DNA from: Verticillium longisporum
Lineage: Eukaryota; Ascomycota; Sordariomycetes; Glomerellales; Plectosphaerellaceae
Direction of reading: 5' to 3'
DNA: 64,000 nucleotides
Assembly (NCBI GenBank): GCA_019188255.1
Contig: JAETXT010000004.1
Span: 1,984,001-2,048,000, forward strand
Shown: positions 34,459 through 46,696 of the stretch, piece after piece
Numbering within the stretch: position 1 is the stretch's first letter
How the letters are laid out: the number at the start of each line of letters is the position of its first letter
Made by a program: the position numbers and the translations under genes
The notes under the pieces: generated by a model
Told to the model about the DNA's origin: nothing
The model's input: the letters and a program-made list of their open reading frames with translations, nothing else
Databases searched by the model: none

Positions 34459-36236
34459 GCCCTACCTGCCTGTCGGCCAGTCTGGACCGGGCTGAAGAGG
34501 GGATGAAGCAAGTGACATCGTACAAGGACAACAAGATGGACCGTGATGGAAACGGATCCATTGCTCATACCAACGACACGGGCACGCAACGTTTCAGCAA
34601 CAAAAGCCAGATCCAGACGGTACACATACGGACGCGGAAAAGCATACGAGTAACGAATTAACGGCCGTTCACGTCACGTTTACTAGCCCGATGTTCTTCG
34701 ATAGCCGAAGGATCGTAGGAATGGCAAGAAAGGACGGGGGGGGGGCAGGAGCCGCGGCGTGGCTCGGCACCCGAATCAGGCGATGATTACTAGTTCGGAA
34801 TGCCGAGACCTGGCCATGATCGTGACTACCGACAGGGGAGCGCTACGATCGCACACGCACACGCACACGCACGCGCGCGGGGTAGACGGCGGAGAGGACA
34901 AGGCGCTCGCGAGCCGGGGGGAGCGCAAGCAAAACAGCGAGGAGAGGGGGCACCGGTCAGAAAGTGGAGGTCCAGGCAGCCCAACAGAACGGTACCGAGA
35001 CGAGCATGGCCCCGTTCTGCCTACATGTGCAACGACTGTCACCCGCACAATGCAGGAAAACGCCCTTCTACCCCAGGAACCGGGGTTGCTTACATTAGTA
35101 CATGTCTGCAGGCTAAGGAAATAAAACACAACAAGCTCACCCTCTGCGTTGGAACCGCCCAACCGTGTGCGTCCGTCGTAAGCTCAAGCAGGCTCGCCAC
35201 GAGGATGGGGGACCTGCGTGGAGAAGCCGGAGATGTAGATGTAGTTGAAAGAAGCGTCCTGGGGACCCTCGGAGCCGGCTAAGCGGCTACGCGGCGCGGG
35301 CCTCGTCGCCCCTGGGTCTTGCGGGAACTACATCCACCCACAATGGCGTAAGTTGCCGGTCGCGCCTTGCCGATCTGGCGTGCTCGATCTCCGTCCGGGG
35401 CCAGGGATTGAACGGCCGGGAGGTTCCGAACACGACGAGGTCCGGGGGAGCCGGTTTGCGCGATTCAGGGTGGGCTTGGCTTGGCTTACTTGCCGACAGG
35501 AGGCCTTTCCGCCGATGAATTTAAAACCACAGGGGAGGACAGAGAAAAGGGAGGGGGGTTGGAGGCATTCCCCCCTCTTTTTGCGTGTCAAAGCAAGTTG
35601 AGCAAGTGGAAATTCTGCCGCCTCAAATGTAAGTCCACATCTTAAACCAAACCGTCATGCCGAGCTGGACGGACAATGGAGGGGAAAGCAAATGGCCTCC
35701 CTTACAGGATGTATTCATTATGGCTTGACGTCGCTGATAAGACGTTACAAGACATGGTAAACCGTTGTTGCTGGTGGTGGCTCTCTCAATATCCATGCTG
35801 TCCCCTGCCGCGGTTCTCAGCTCCTGGTTCTCCCCTATCCTATCTCTGCCACCCCGTCTAGTGATTTGGTGCTGCGCTCACACCTTGTACCTAACGCGCA
35901 AACAGGAAATGGGAAAGAATTTGCCTATCCTGCTACATATGCGAGACCACGCCTACCAGGACCAAACGCCGCCGCGGAAACAACCAGCCGATCTAGCGTG
36001 ACTTCTTATCCCCCCCCTCATCCCTCGTTATCCGTAATTCTTTCTTACCGCACGTGTCGAGACACTAGGAGTGTTGCTTTCAAAGAGGCTCGGTTCGTCT
36101 CTGAGGTTGTTCCTGTTGGAGAACCCCTACCCTGGGTATGATGCCAGACGGGCATCATCAAGTGTGACAAACGTCGGCAGTGGATCAAGATCAGTGGACC
36201 GATACAAAACCAAACGTGTCTTTGCGTTTGCCGAGA
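34459..36236. other. Convergent interval between the two regulators
   Basis: These 1.78 kb separate the 3' ends of the two Zn2Cys6 genes. They contain an eight-to-nine G run (about 34736-34745) and a CACACG microsatellite (about 34853-34876). No gene is seen. Confidence 0.45.
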
Positions 36237-39209
36237 CTAATCGTCCAGGCGGTACATGCCTCGAAGCACGTTCCAGCACCATTCGGCTGTGGCGTCAACG
36301 TCTTTGAGGTCACGAATCCAGGCAATCGACAGGTTAACTGTATCGGTGGCATCCATGTCAAAGGTGTTGTCGCAGAAGCGAGCCCGAATGTTGGATAGGA
36401 CCGGCACTTGCTGTGAAAGGTGCAAGAGGATGAGGACACCAAGCAGGTTTTGCGTCCAGAAAAACAGGCAAGGCACAAGTCGCTTCCGGTGACAGGTGGG
36501 GGCCATGATGATGGGCCATTTAAGCGAGGCCTTCAAGCACTCAGCAACGGCCTTGGCGTCATCGGTACTGAGCATATTGGTATGGTGGAGGGCCTTGTAA
36601 ATGGCTGGTCGGTAGAGCAGGTACTTTGTGTAGTAATACCGGGTACGGAGCATGGCAACTTGCACATCCGTGGCGTAAGGGTAGGGTGCCGACGGTGACG
36701 AGATGTCGGCAGTGAACATGGCCTGCATCTGTTGGGGTGGGTACATGCCACCTTGAGTGAAGAGGTCAGGTATGGGCGTTGAGAAAGCGGAGGCCTGGCC
36801 GTCGCTCCACCGCAGGTGCACGGGCAGCAAGGCACGCCACTGATCTAACTGGTATGCTAGGTGGTTGATGGTCGTAATCACCGGGTTTGAGCCTTCGGAC
36901 GGCTGAGTCTGGCGGTCGGGAGGTGGGAACGGCATGGGCGCCGCTGTGGGGCCGGTGGCTATAGACGAGGGACCCTGGTTAGCAAGCTGTCATTAGTGAT
37001 GGGGCGGGCCGTAAACGCCGTAAACGCTGTAAACGGCACATGGACGACACGTGGATGGGGCCAGAGGTGTCTTGACGCTAAGACCGATTCGCACCCGTCT
37101 AACGCCCGTCTCCGTGACGGAAAAGCCCAGACTCGACATCCCCGTAACGCACCACGGCTTCCTGACCGGAACTACGTCATCGGCAGCCCCCTGTCCTTTC
37201 TCCCTTCGGGGTCCAGGGTAAGCCAGATCGGGATTGGATCCATGTCGCCCTGACAGGCTTGTTCGTGCGAGCGCGAGGAATTCAGAAACTTACCATCTCT
37301 CATTGTGTCGTGGAAGCCCACGGACAGTTGTCGGAGGACGATTTGCGATGCAAAGTGCTCTTGGAATCGCGACTCTTGGTTGCCCAGGTAGTCCGCTTCA
37401 CAAAAAGGACCGCTAAAGTCTGGAAGCCCAACCTTGCCTTCCAGCTTGTCGAGCCCCGTCAGAGGGATTTCCAATTCCAGGTTGAGGTATCTGGTGCACA
37501 GTTAGCACACGCCCAGCGCGATTTTTCGTTGACGGGTTGCTCTCACGTCTCCATGATCGAGCAGTGCCAAAAGACTCTGCGAATAAGGTCGAGGCGAGGC
37601 GATTCCAGTTCCCCTGGGTTCCTACAATCAATGCGTCAGCCAAACTCCCTAGGCAAGTTCTCCTTCCTGAAAACCAGGTCTGCCGCTGATCGGACTCACG
37701 CAGATATCAAGGCATGGCATGCCATGGAAGCCGAAATGGTCATCCGCCAAAACTCCTATTCCCACGTCAATGCTGTAGGAGGGCTGATCTGGTGAATGGG
37801 GCCTCGTACCAGATGTCGCGAGCAGCTTTCGTAGTACAGTCCGGCCAGAGCGTGTATCTGCACGCTCTCCAGGCTGCACTCTGCCATGGAGAAGCCCAGT
37901 CTTTTCCTCGCTTCATTGAAGAAAGCCAGCCCCGGCGGTCGATCGGCTGCCCGATCTGGCGGTCTCCCCATCTGTCCCTTGTACCGCATGAACGGCATGT
38001 TTTGCGAGTCTGCGAGGGCAACCGCGCCAAGGGCAAAGACCAGACAAACCAAGGTCGACGCCACACCCTCGTTGAACCCGTTTTCGACAACAGAGGTGAG
38101 TATGGTCGTATTGAAAGCCTGTCGGTCCATGATCGGGTATATGAAGTTGAATGTGTCGAAATAGGCTTTTGAAAGACTCTCCACCGTGGGCCAGTCTAGG
38201 TCTGATAGTCGGACAACCGTTGGGTTTCTATGCGCATCAACTCGAAGGCCCAGCAAGGCTCTATCATCCATCGTGAGACCCTCCATCCCATCAGTGGCCA
38301 GCTTTCGCCGGCTTCTTTGCTGTTCGAGGAGTTCAAGGGGGGGATCACGATCCTGGATCACGGCGTGGAGATTCGGAATCTCAGTCTGTCCCGAATCAAG
38401 AACCTGGCGCACTACGGGCCACGCCATCAGCTTGTGCACGGCCGAAACATACTTGTAAGGCTGAGGCTTTTGCGGCGTGGGACTCGATTGGCCTGAAGGC
38501 CGAATGGAGGCTGTCGTTGGTACAGAGTCCCCGCTGCCTCCGCCTGCCTGCGCAGGCGCAGGGCGGGTTTGGCTGCGCTGCGAGGGTTCATATGGTGAAG
38601 GATGCACTTGCTGAAACCCCAGTTGGTCAACTTTTCCTTCGATGAGCTTCAGACGGTCCAGAATCTCAGATAACGTTTTGTCTTTTCTAGACGGAGATCA
38701 GCGTCAGTACCCGTGGCCGAAAGGCGACCGAGGTAGACGGCGCCTCAAGTGAGAGAACAACCACAGCGACCTTGGCCTTGTACTGGAGGCGTGCGCCTAT
38801 GGGTTGCAGGTCCTGCGGGGAGGCAGACTTACTTTGTGGGCTGCGGTTCCCTATACCGGCAGTCGAGTTTGAACTTTTGACACGTTCCACACTTCGGGCG
38901 GGCTTCGTCACATTTCTGTTTTCTACTGCGGCACGTTTCGCAGGCCTATCCGGTTGCTGTTAGCAAACCTCGGGGATTACACACCAACTCGATAGTCGAC
39001 ACGACAGGTCATGCCGTCAACAGCCGAGGGCGAGCTGCCCACTCCCTTGAGATTGGCTTGTCGTCGGCGAGCGACTGTCAAGGACGACGAACAACAGGAT
39101 TTTCGGGTGGGCCTACCTGCGCTGCGATGGCACCTCTTTCCTTGCGTTGGCTGGGTGGTGCACCCGACCCGGCAGAACTCGAGGTGGCCGAGGGAGGTTC
39201 GACATTCAT
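36237..39209 (-). CDS. Zn2Cys6 transcription factor with fungal-specific regulatory domain, 710 aa
   Basis: Seven exons: 39209-39117, 38945-38833, 38686-37810, 37755-37700, 37621-37547, 37490-37294 and 36958-36237. Introns are 171, 146, 54, 78, 56 and 335 bp; all joins keep frame. Exon 1 leads into the zinc cluster on exon 2 (Cys33, 36, 43, 50, 53, 60; preceded by KERGAIAAQ). A short heptad linker follows (KTLSEILDRLKLIEGKVDQL). The fungal_trans-type domain includes FDTFNFIYPIMDR, LYYESCSRHLEFWRMTISASMACHALIS (spanning introns 3 and 4), RRVFWHCSIMET, and a helical C-terminus with YYTKYLLYRPA. The family activates or represses metabolic or secondary-metabolite genes from the nucleus; the target is unknown. 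The last intron is unusually long and uses the second of two nearby acceptors (TCTATAG) to keep frame. Confidence 0.88.
37011..37037. repeat. Triplicated 9-bp GTAAACGNN unit inside intron 6
   Basis: Copies GTAAACGCC, GTAAACGCT and GTAAACGGC lie head to tail within the 335-bp last intron of the Zn2Cys6 gene. GTAAACA-like words are forkhead-type sites, but the match is not exact. Confidence 0.7.
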
Positions 39210-42200
39210 CTTTCACCTGATAGTGACGGGAGAGACGAATCGGCTGCTTAGGATACTGGCCTCCCGGAGATTGCCCTATTCCACGCGTTGCGATTCTCCG
39301 TTAGTAGCGGGTTGAGCTGGGCGTGGTCAGGATAGTAGACCAGGCGGTGGAGGGCTTGAGTCGGCCGCGATCAGATGGCTCATGTGCTCCATCGAATGTC
39401 TGCCTCAAATCCTGGAATGCGGCCCAGGCTGCTCGGGCCTCAGCCAGGCGAAAAGATAGATGCAGTCAGTACAGGTTGCTGCTGAAGTCGTCGTTGTCGT
39501 CGTTGTCGTTGCGGTTGTTGCCCGAGAAAGTTGAGATGTGGCTGATGTCGATGGGACAACGAGGCGGGCGCGCTTCTGATTTCCTCGCGTCGCCAGCTCG
39601 ACTTCCCCTGTCTCCTCTCCTGTCCTCTCTCTCCACGGCAGTTTGGCGATGAATTCCTTTCGTCCTTGGGCTGCTGGGTCTGAGCGGTCCTCTCAAATCC
39701 AGAAATGGTTCATGTCACGGTGACAGCGCGAGACCGGGTCGGGACAGGCGGGCAGCCTTGCGAAATATCAGGTGAAACTCTGCGCAGAGTCTGGGTTCTG
39801 GTAATCCGGTAAGGGTCGTTGTGGAGGTGGCAGCGGCAGCAACGGCGGCGGCGGCTGCGGCAGGACTAAAGACGAGAGTTGGTGCGGGTGTGTGTGTGCG
39901 TATGTGTGCGTGTGAAGCCACCACGATTAATGGTACGTCGGGCCCTGGGCACGGGACACATCGGCGTAAACGGAGCGAGGTGTTTTTTTCCCAGGTGGTG
40001 AGAAAAAGGGCAAGAGGGTAACTGGTAAGAGCGGGGATGGGAAAAATTCACCCTCATCCGGGCATGGTCTGGGGGACAACAGTAGGTGAGGGAGGCCGGA
40101 CGGCGCTGGTATGGGGCTGGGGATTGCGGAAGAGAGCCCGACTCCGATGGGGGTCCTGTACAATGCGCGACAGAGTCGGCGGCGGAGGCTGTAGGACAAT
40201 TGAGACTTGCGCCCGACAACAGGACAGGCCCGAAGCATGTCTGCAGGTACCTGATCCGTAATGACCACCGAACCCCATTGCCTGAATGAACGAGACACAT
40301 GCCCGAGCCATGGAGCGCCTGGAGCTGGAGCCCGAGCCTGGAAGATGGAGCCCAGAGGCAACGTGGAGCCTGGCCCCAGAATCAAAACTAGGAGCCAGTG
40401 CAGTGTGTACCAAGTACGGCGAGCTGTGTCTGTGCTGGAGAGATGGGCCAGAAAGGCCAACCGTGGCCGCCAAGCATTGTGGAAGACCGGGGACACCTCC
40501 CACTCGGATGGAAGAGATCTGCGCTTGCCTTACGAATAAGTGAAGGCATCTGCAAGTGCAGGCAAGTACCTTAGTGTCGACTAGGCTGGCTTGCTTGTCC
40601 ACCCCCCCGGCGACCGAGACTTTCGCTGACATGGGACCCAGAACCGCACACGGCGGGTACAATCGCTAGAGGCTGCTACCGACCGTGACCATCCGAACGA
40701 CCTGGACGGTATGGGTTGGTGACCTTCGAGTTGCCATTTGCGCCCTCGCTTGTCGACCCTTCCAGATGTCTGCCAATCGACGATGCCTCAAGGTTGACGG
40801 TGGCGAGCCTGCGCCGCGTTCACGACAATTGACCCTCAATATGTATGTTATTAGTAGCCCAGTGCTCCCAGTCGGGGCCTGGCCCGGCCTGGCCTGGCCA
40901 CCTTCGTTATGTTCTTGCTGCTTCGCCCACTCTTGGCCCCTCCGCGGAGACGGTTGTATGAGCCTGACAAAGCGAGTCGTGACCGAGCGTTACGGCGCAA
41001 AGAAGCCGAAAGTGGGCTGCCAGTGGGAAGGGGGCCTGTCCCATATCCCGCCGCTGCTTTGGCTGATGTTGGCCGTTTCTCCCCTACTCTCGGTACATAC
41101 TAGGCGCGCCCACCGATATCGCGGAGGCGGTGGCAGCTGCGGCTGATGCAGTTGATGGATGCCGTTCTCGTCTCTGAACGGAGCGAGGTTGAGGCGGCGT
41201 CAAATGAGTCGTGTCGAGTCAAGTCCACCCACCCCGCCGCGAGCCGGATGACCGGGAATGTCGAGCAGACCGGTGTGTTTGCCGAACATGGATTCCAGGG
41301 GTTCACGGCTAGAAGCATTTTCTGCTTCTACTCTGTTTCTGTTTTTGCTTCAGTCTCCAGATGATGACCCTGAAGAGGCGGCGTGTTGCGGGTGATTCAA
41401 ATGCCCGTCCAAGGTGCTTCAGGCATGCAAGCATCAGCAAAGGGTCGGATGCAAATGCAAATCAAGTTGTTGCACGACAATGTTGAAGTGAATCAAAGTC
41501 CATTGACAGGGCATGAATTGACACTGCAGATCCTGTCTTTCAATCCCACAGGAAAGATGACGATGGGCGGGGGGAGAGGGAGAGAGGGGGGGGAGCTGAG
41601 AAGCTGAGAACAGGCAGCTGACAGGTGTGGGGGAGGAAAGGAGATTGGATGCAGTTCGCACGTCCAGTGTCACTGCCTGTTGAGCAAGCGAGCGCGCGTG
41701 TGCGCCCGCCCGCAACAGGGATGGATTATTAGACGGAAAGCGCTTGATCTGATGTACATAATACTCGTGATGATGAGCTGGCAGGTGTATCACTGCTGAG
41801 GTCGAACCTTCCGTTTCAAGAGGGGCTCTTGCGCTTGCGCTTGCTTGCGTGCTCCGTGTTTCAACAGTTGACAGCACCTGCCCGTGCATCAGGTCTCATA
41901 CATATATCCAGGTGGTGGCATACCTTGACACCTCCACAGGGGAGACTGTTCGTTGTGGCCGTCTTTACGAATACATTTACATTACTGTACAGTAGGGCCG
42001 GCAAGCGCCCTCACAGCAAAAAGCAGCTTAAACGGATACCCCTGTGCGGTAGTCCAGGGGTCTTGTCGCTGTCACTTGGGTTCTGGGTGCTGGGTTACTC
42101 GCTGCGAGCCAGAGACTTGACAGGGACGAGGCAGGCGGGGGCGTGGTCTAAGGGAGGGGGAGCGACATGACGTTACTTCCCCTCAGACTAGCGACGTCAT

Positions 42201-44798
42201 AGGGGTGCGCCAGGGCATCCACCTGCACCTCCAAAGTGAGTAGCGTCCAAGGAAAAAACAAGGAACAGGCTTGCAATAAGAAGAGGGGGCAGAGGGCAAG
42301 GAGGGGCACTGGGAGCGTCGTCCACCTAATAAAGACAAGTTTGCGTGCCGCGTCGTGTGTGGACAGCCTGAGGATCATCTACTGCTACAGTGTCAGCCCA
42401 CGAACCAACAGCAGGCGCCCATCAACATCACCAGTTTGTGTTTTCTTGCCGCTGGCAGTGGCCGGTCTCTTCAATCATGTGGTTCATTGGCGATCTCGCC
42501 CAACAAGCCCATCCACACAACACAACACGGCAAAGCCGGCTGTTTGTTAGCGCATGTAATCTCTTTCGTGGACGTGGGACAGTGCGAGAGAGAAACAATT
42601 GATACGGGAGCATCGCGGTGGGGTCACCTCATCTCAGACTGGTAGCGCAGGCCAGACGTGGTGACTGGCGGCTGACGACGTGCGGTCGTTCAGCGGGGAC
42701 GAGAGCGACAAAGGGACGCCGTCGACTCACGGGGACTCGCAAAGGACAGGGTGAGGCAATTTCTTTCCGATTCCGAGTCCGGGGGGTTTAAGCGTGCGTC
42801 CTCCGTTTCGTCTGCGTTCCTGGGCAGCTGGGGTACATTTTTTCGTTTCCCTGCTCCTCTGTTTACTGAACAAGCAAGCAGTGTCACTGGTCTCGGGTGG
42901 GAACGCGGAAGACCGGGGAGCAGGAACGCAACCCTATCCTTCAGCGCAAGCCCCCCCTCCTTGACCTCCTTGACCACACAGGAAAAGCGTCCACCACAGG
43001 TGCTAAGAGGGGCGTCCTTCTGCAAGTACCTACCTACGGTACCTAAGGTACCTACCTGCCTAGGTACCGTACCTTACCTGCCTGGGTAAGTACGGTATAA
43101 AGTACCTGGTGTCGTCTGTCCGGGCAGCCCAAGCCAAGCGCTATGCCTCGCAGCTTGGCCCACCTTAGGCACCTTGGATCAGCTCAGAGTTACATGTAAT
43201 GGACCACTTGATTAGTAGTCCTGATAGGCTCAGGGTCCTGATCCGGCCGCCGTTTAAGATGCGCACTACTTGCGCCCGATCTCACCCCAAACTACGGATC
43301 AGTTTCGATCGATCTGCTGCCAGTTATCTCGCCGAAGCACCGGCATGCTCCCGAGGCTTTCCGTCGTTCAAGGGCTTCCGTTCAAGGGCCTCGGCACCAT
43401 CACCCCACTGAAGGACCCCGAGGCCCCGCTCGTAATCCATTTGCGTAAGTACATGGCAGCCAGCCCTGCTCTTTTCTCTTTTTTTGCTTGTTTTGGCCTG
43501 GCCAGCATTCTGAAACACAAGTGACATCGCTTGCTTTGTACCTAGACATGACCAGGCATGCATGCACCTGCCAGCCTCGTGTCCCCAGAGGTTCAGCAGC
43601 GCTCGCTAGCCTCGTGCGCATTGCTCACTAAGAGGGACGCACGCGCTGCCTGCTGGAGCAAACGCTCCCCATGGCCCGCTCCCCTTTCCCCGAAGGAAAC
43701 ACCGAGATACTAAGACACATGAGCCGACAATCCCAGCCTCGCCATGCACATACACCGTGATTGCGCCAACTGACCTTGAGCTGCCCACGCTTGGAAGGCT
43801 CGGTACATAGGTAACCCGCCAGGCGAGATGCGGCCTGGAACGGCCACGAAGACACAATGTCTTGTCCCCTCAAACACAATGAACGTGTTGTGCTCAACTT
43901 CCCAAGGATGCCGTGAAGAGAGCGCCCAAGACCCGGTAGGCAAGCGCCTGTTCGAGGTCAGCTAGGAATGAATTGATGTGTGCCAAACATCTTTCTCCCT
44001 GCTTTTGTTGATGGCTTCGAGCATGTGGCAGTCATCGGGACCACTTTTACTTCCTTCACTAGTCGTTCCTGTCGTATCATACAAACAACAAATCTCAGCG
44101 TCGTGCGCTGGTTCGACGCCAATCAGAACGTCCCGGAGGCCGTGTCCGACTAGCAACAGCTTTTTTTGCGTCGAAACCACTAGACACTCGCTTCACTAGG
44201 ATCGGAGCATCGGCGACGCCTCCTAAGCCTCCGCCGCTAGCGACGTCCAGAGGCATGGGCCAGGACAGCTCATTCGTGCCCGAGACTCGGCCGCGAGGAG
44301 CTCTTGCCGCCTCTGGCCTGGCGGTGTAAATAAAGAAACAAAAGGTGAAACTGTCGAGCTTGTTTGTCCGGCCGCTGCTGGAGTCGGTGAGTTGAGGACG
44401 CCTGGCCGGCGCTGTTGCGCTCAGGGGCGTCTGGTCGTTGGGCACCAACACGAGCGAGGGGTAGTTGCGTCGCCCAACCGCCAATGTCGGATCGCGCTCG
44501 GAGGTCGTCTCATTTTACGGCGCCAGGCAATCTGTTCCGGACCCTTGAATGACACGATATCACATGGATGTCAGGACACCGGCTCCCTTTGTCTGGGGTC
44601 AAGGGGCGGGGGCGTTCGTCGCTCATCACTCGGTCGCCTTCCGAGCTTCTGTCATTTCCCACAGCCTTCTGACTTGTGCCTGTTGCCGTCGCTACCATGC
44701 AAAAACACACTCTCTCACTGAGATCCATTCTGCCTGACCGGTCACCAGCGCCGCCAGATGTCCTCAAGACAGGAGACACTGTTGGTGTGGACATGACC
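39210..44798. other. Gene-poor interval, proximal part
   Basis: This is the promoter region of the Zn2Cys6 gene and beyond. It contains GTT/GTC microsatellite sequence (39480-39515), GGC-rich repeats (39825-39860), purine-rich tracts (41565-41600) and a palindrome cluster at 43.0 kb. Reading frames of 100-200 codons occur on both strands but overlap and look random. I see no supportable gene. Confidence 0.45.
43026..43107. repeat. Large ACCTAGGTA/GTACC palindrome cluster
   Basis: About 80 bp are built of GTACCTACCTACGGTACC, TAAGGTACCTACC, GCCTAGGTACCGTACC and related words. They can fold into alternative hairpins on either strand. The same composition occurs at 21.1, 45.1 and 49.0 kb. Confidence 0.82.
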
Positions 44799-44803
44799 AA
44801 AAA
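44799..44803 (-). terminator. Putative RNA polymerase III terminator (T5 on minus strand)
   Basis: Five T residues on the minus strand lie 13 nt downstream of the tRNA-like 3' end. This is a usual spacing for Pol III termination. Confidence 0.5.
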
Positions 44804-44815
44804 GGGGTGTGTGTG

Positions 44816-44949
44816 TGCGTCACACCGGGTTCGAACCAGTGCTGTTCATTTTGGTCAGCGGTGAATCATTCAACATTTTGGGATGCAAGACTCACTTTCT
44901 GCCTCTCTACTGTGGGAGGGCAACGAGTTAACCACTACTCCAGTGACGC
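44816..44949 (-). tRNA. tRNA-Gly(CCC)-like gene with about 60 nt of extra internal sequence
   Basis: The two ends form a perfect 7-bp acceptor stem (GCGTCAC at 44949-44943 with GTGACGC at 44823-44817, discriminator A at 44816). A D-arm GAG-TAGTGGTTAA-CTC (44940-44925) is canonical. The T-arm ACTGG-TTCGAAC-CCGGT (44840-44824) is canonical and carries a good B-box. The anticodon 5' half is TTGCC with loop CTCCCAC (44923-44912), giving anticodon CCC (Gly). Between that loop and the T-arm are about 71 nt instead of the expected ten or so. A GGCAG that would close the anticodon stem lies 8 nt after the loop, leaving about 50 nt in the variable region. It may be an intron-containing gene I cannot fold by eye, or a tRNA pseudogene with an insertion. 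Confidence 0.5.
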
Positions 44950-46696
44950 CTTCCTTGTTGCTCAAGAGGTGCCTGCTCTGCCTGAAGTGGCAGCCGGCGA
45001 CGCGGGCGCGGCGACGGCAGGAGCGACGAGGAGACAATCTGACTCACCCATTCAAGAGCATGGCACGTTACCTTGGAAGGTACCTAGGTAGGTACGGATG
45101 CCAACCTCACACCTTGCTCAAGGCGAGGATAGAGCTATTCATTCGAGTAGCTCACTGAATCGTATCTATGGGACCTGGACAGCGTCTATCTAAACATGGC
45201 GTCAAAATGGTCAACATCCTGGCGCACCACCCGCTCCTCCCACTGCCGTGAACGCTGGCTACTTCGTACCAAACAAAAGCACGGCAGGCCTATGCCAACC
45301 CGGCTGCTTCTCGTCCAAACATCAATCTAATGCCGGCAAGCCAGCCACATGGCCACAGACCTCGCACCATGTAACGCAAAATCGACTGCGGGATCCGGCG
45401 CTTCGGCGTCGGGATGCCTGCGAACCATCCCCCACACCTCTGACATGGCAAGCCTCCAGGTTTCGGATCCGGGCCCTCGGGTCCAGAAGCAACCCCATTG
45501 AGATGGGGATGCGGGCTTGAGCAGACTCATGGACCATGAGGGCACACATCCATCTGACTTTTTTTTTTTTTGGCTTCGGCTGCCGGGCCTACCTCCGTGT
45601 CCTCTGGCCTAGACCTCGGGACGACATGCGCGTTGCCACTGGCCGACTTGGGGATCTGAAAGGTCACATTGCCCGTTTGGCCTCATTTCAAATTCTACCA
45701 GGTCCCTGGGTGCATGTAGCGGTGGACAGATGGTGAAATTTGCTGGGGGCCTCCCGCCCCGGGTGTCGTCCATGCCTCGCATTAGCGGATTCAGTCTGGG
45801 AGGGTTAAGAGGCTTCATCCTACAGTAGTGCTGCGAGCTGACGGAGGAAAACACCCAGCTGGCCACCGTGGATGAGTCTGGCCCGCGCAAGAAATGATTG
45901 CCTAGACCGCGCCCATCGTGGCGAGGCGCTGTGCCGCTCGTCGTCCCCAAGGGCGGGAGAATGAGGAGTGGCGGGCCGTTCCGACATCTCGATTTCCATA
46001 TCACCCATAGGACTATCATTCAAGGGAGGAGACAGGCACCATTATCGATCAGTCCCGGGCTTATGAGCGCCCAGATCGTCGATGAGAATTCGCCACGCCA
46101 AGGGGGGGATCATGTTGATCACCAACAGTCTGGTGTACAGCTGGCACGTGACAAGACGTGGCAATTGGGACTTCTCTCACAGTCAAGACTATGGTTGAGG
46201 TAGACGTGTACACAATGGCATGTTGTCCCTTTCAATCGTTCTAGCCAAGGGCTTCGGCCTGTTCGAGAACATCGGCAAAATACCAGTGCCCCCTTGCATT
46301 GTAAGGTGTTTGGTCATGCACCCCGGTGCAGCTGGACGACGTGCTTTCAAACATTGTGGAACCGACGGGACTTCTTTCTCAGGGGTTGTCATGCTTCACT
46401 CCCAAGGCATGAGCCTTTGAACACGACTGTCAGGACTTTGGCGACGCTGTCGGAGGTTCCGGTTGATCTTGAAGTATATTTATCACAACAGGCGCCGTGC
46501 CAAATCAAGGCTGAGCAAGCATCTATTATAAGAGCAAGCCGCTAGCCAGAGCATGCTCTGCAGAGGAGAAGCTACACAGCTCCCCTGTTCGTAAAAAAAA
46601 AAAAAACATAAACTGATCAACATAAGAGATGTCTAAAGAGTTCACTCGATTAGTGCTGCGAGCAATGCCAGCCTCGGCCTGACTATGTCTGCCAGC
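44950..46696. other. Gene-poor interval, distal part
   Basis: It holds a palindrome cluster at 45068-45098, a T11-12 tract near 45559 and an A-run near 46594. The right end is the 3' flank of the MFS gene. No gene is seen. Confidence 0.4.
45068..45098. repeat. Small ACCTAGGTA palindrome cluster
   Basis: GTTACCTTGGAAGGTACCTAGGTAGGTAC-type sequence contains GGTACC and CCTAGG palindromes. It sits about 120 bp upstream of the tRNA-like locus (minus strand sense). Confidence 0.7.
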
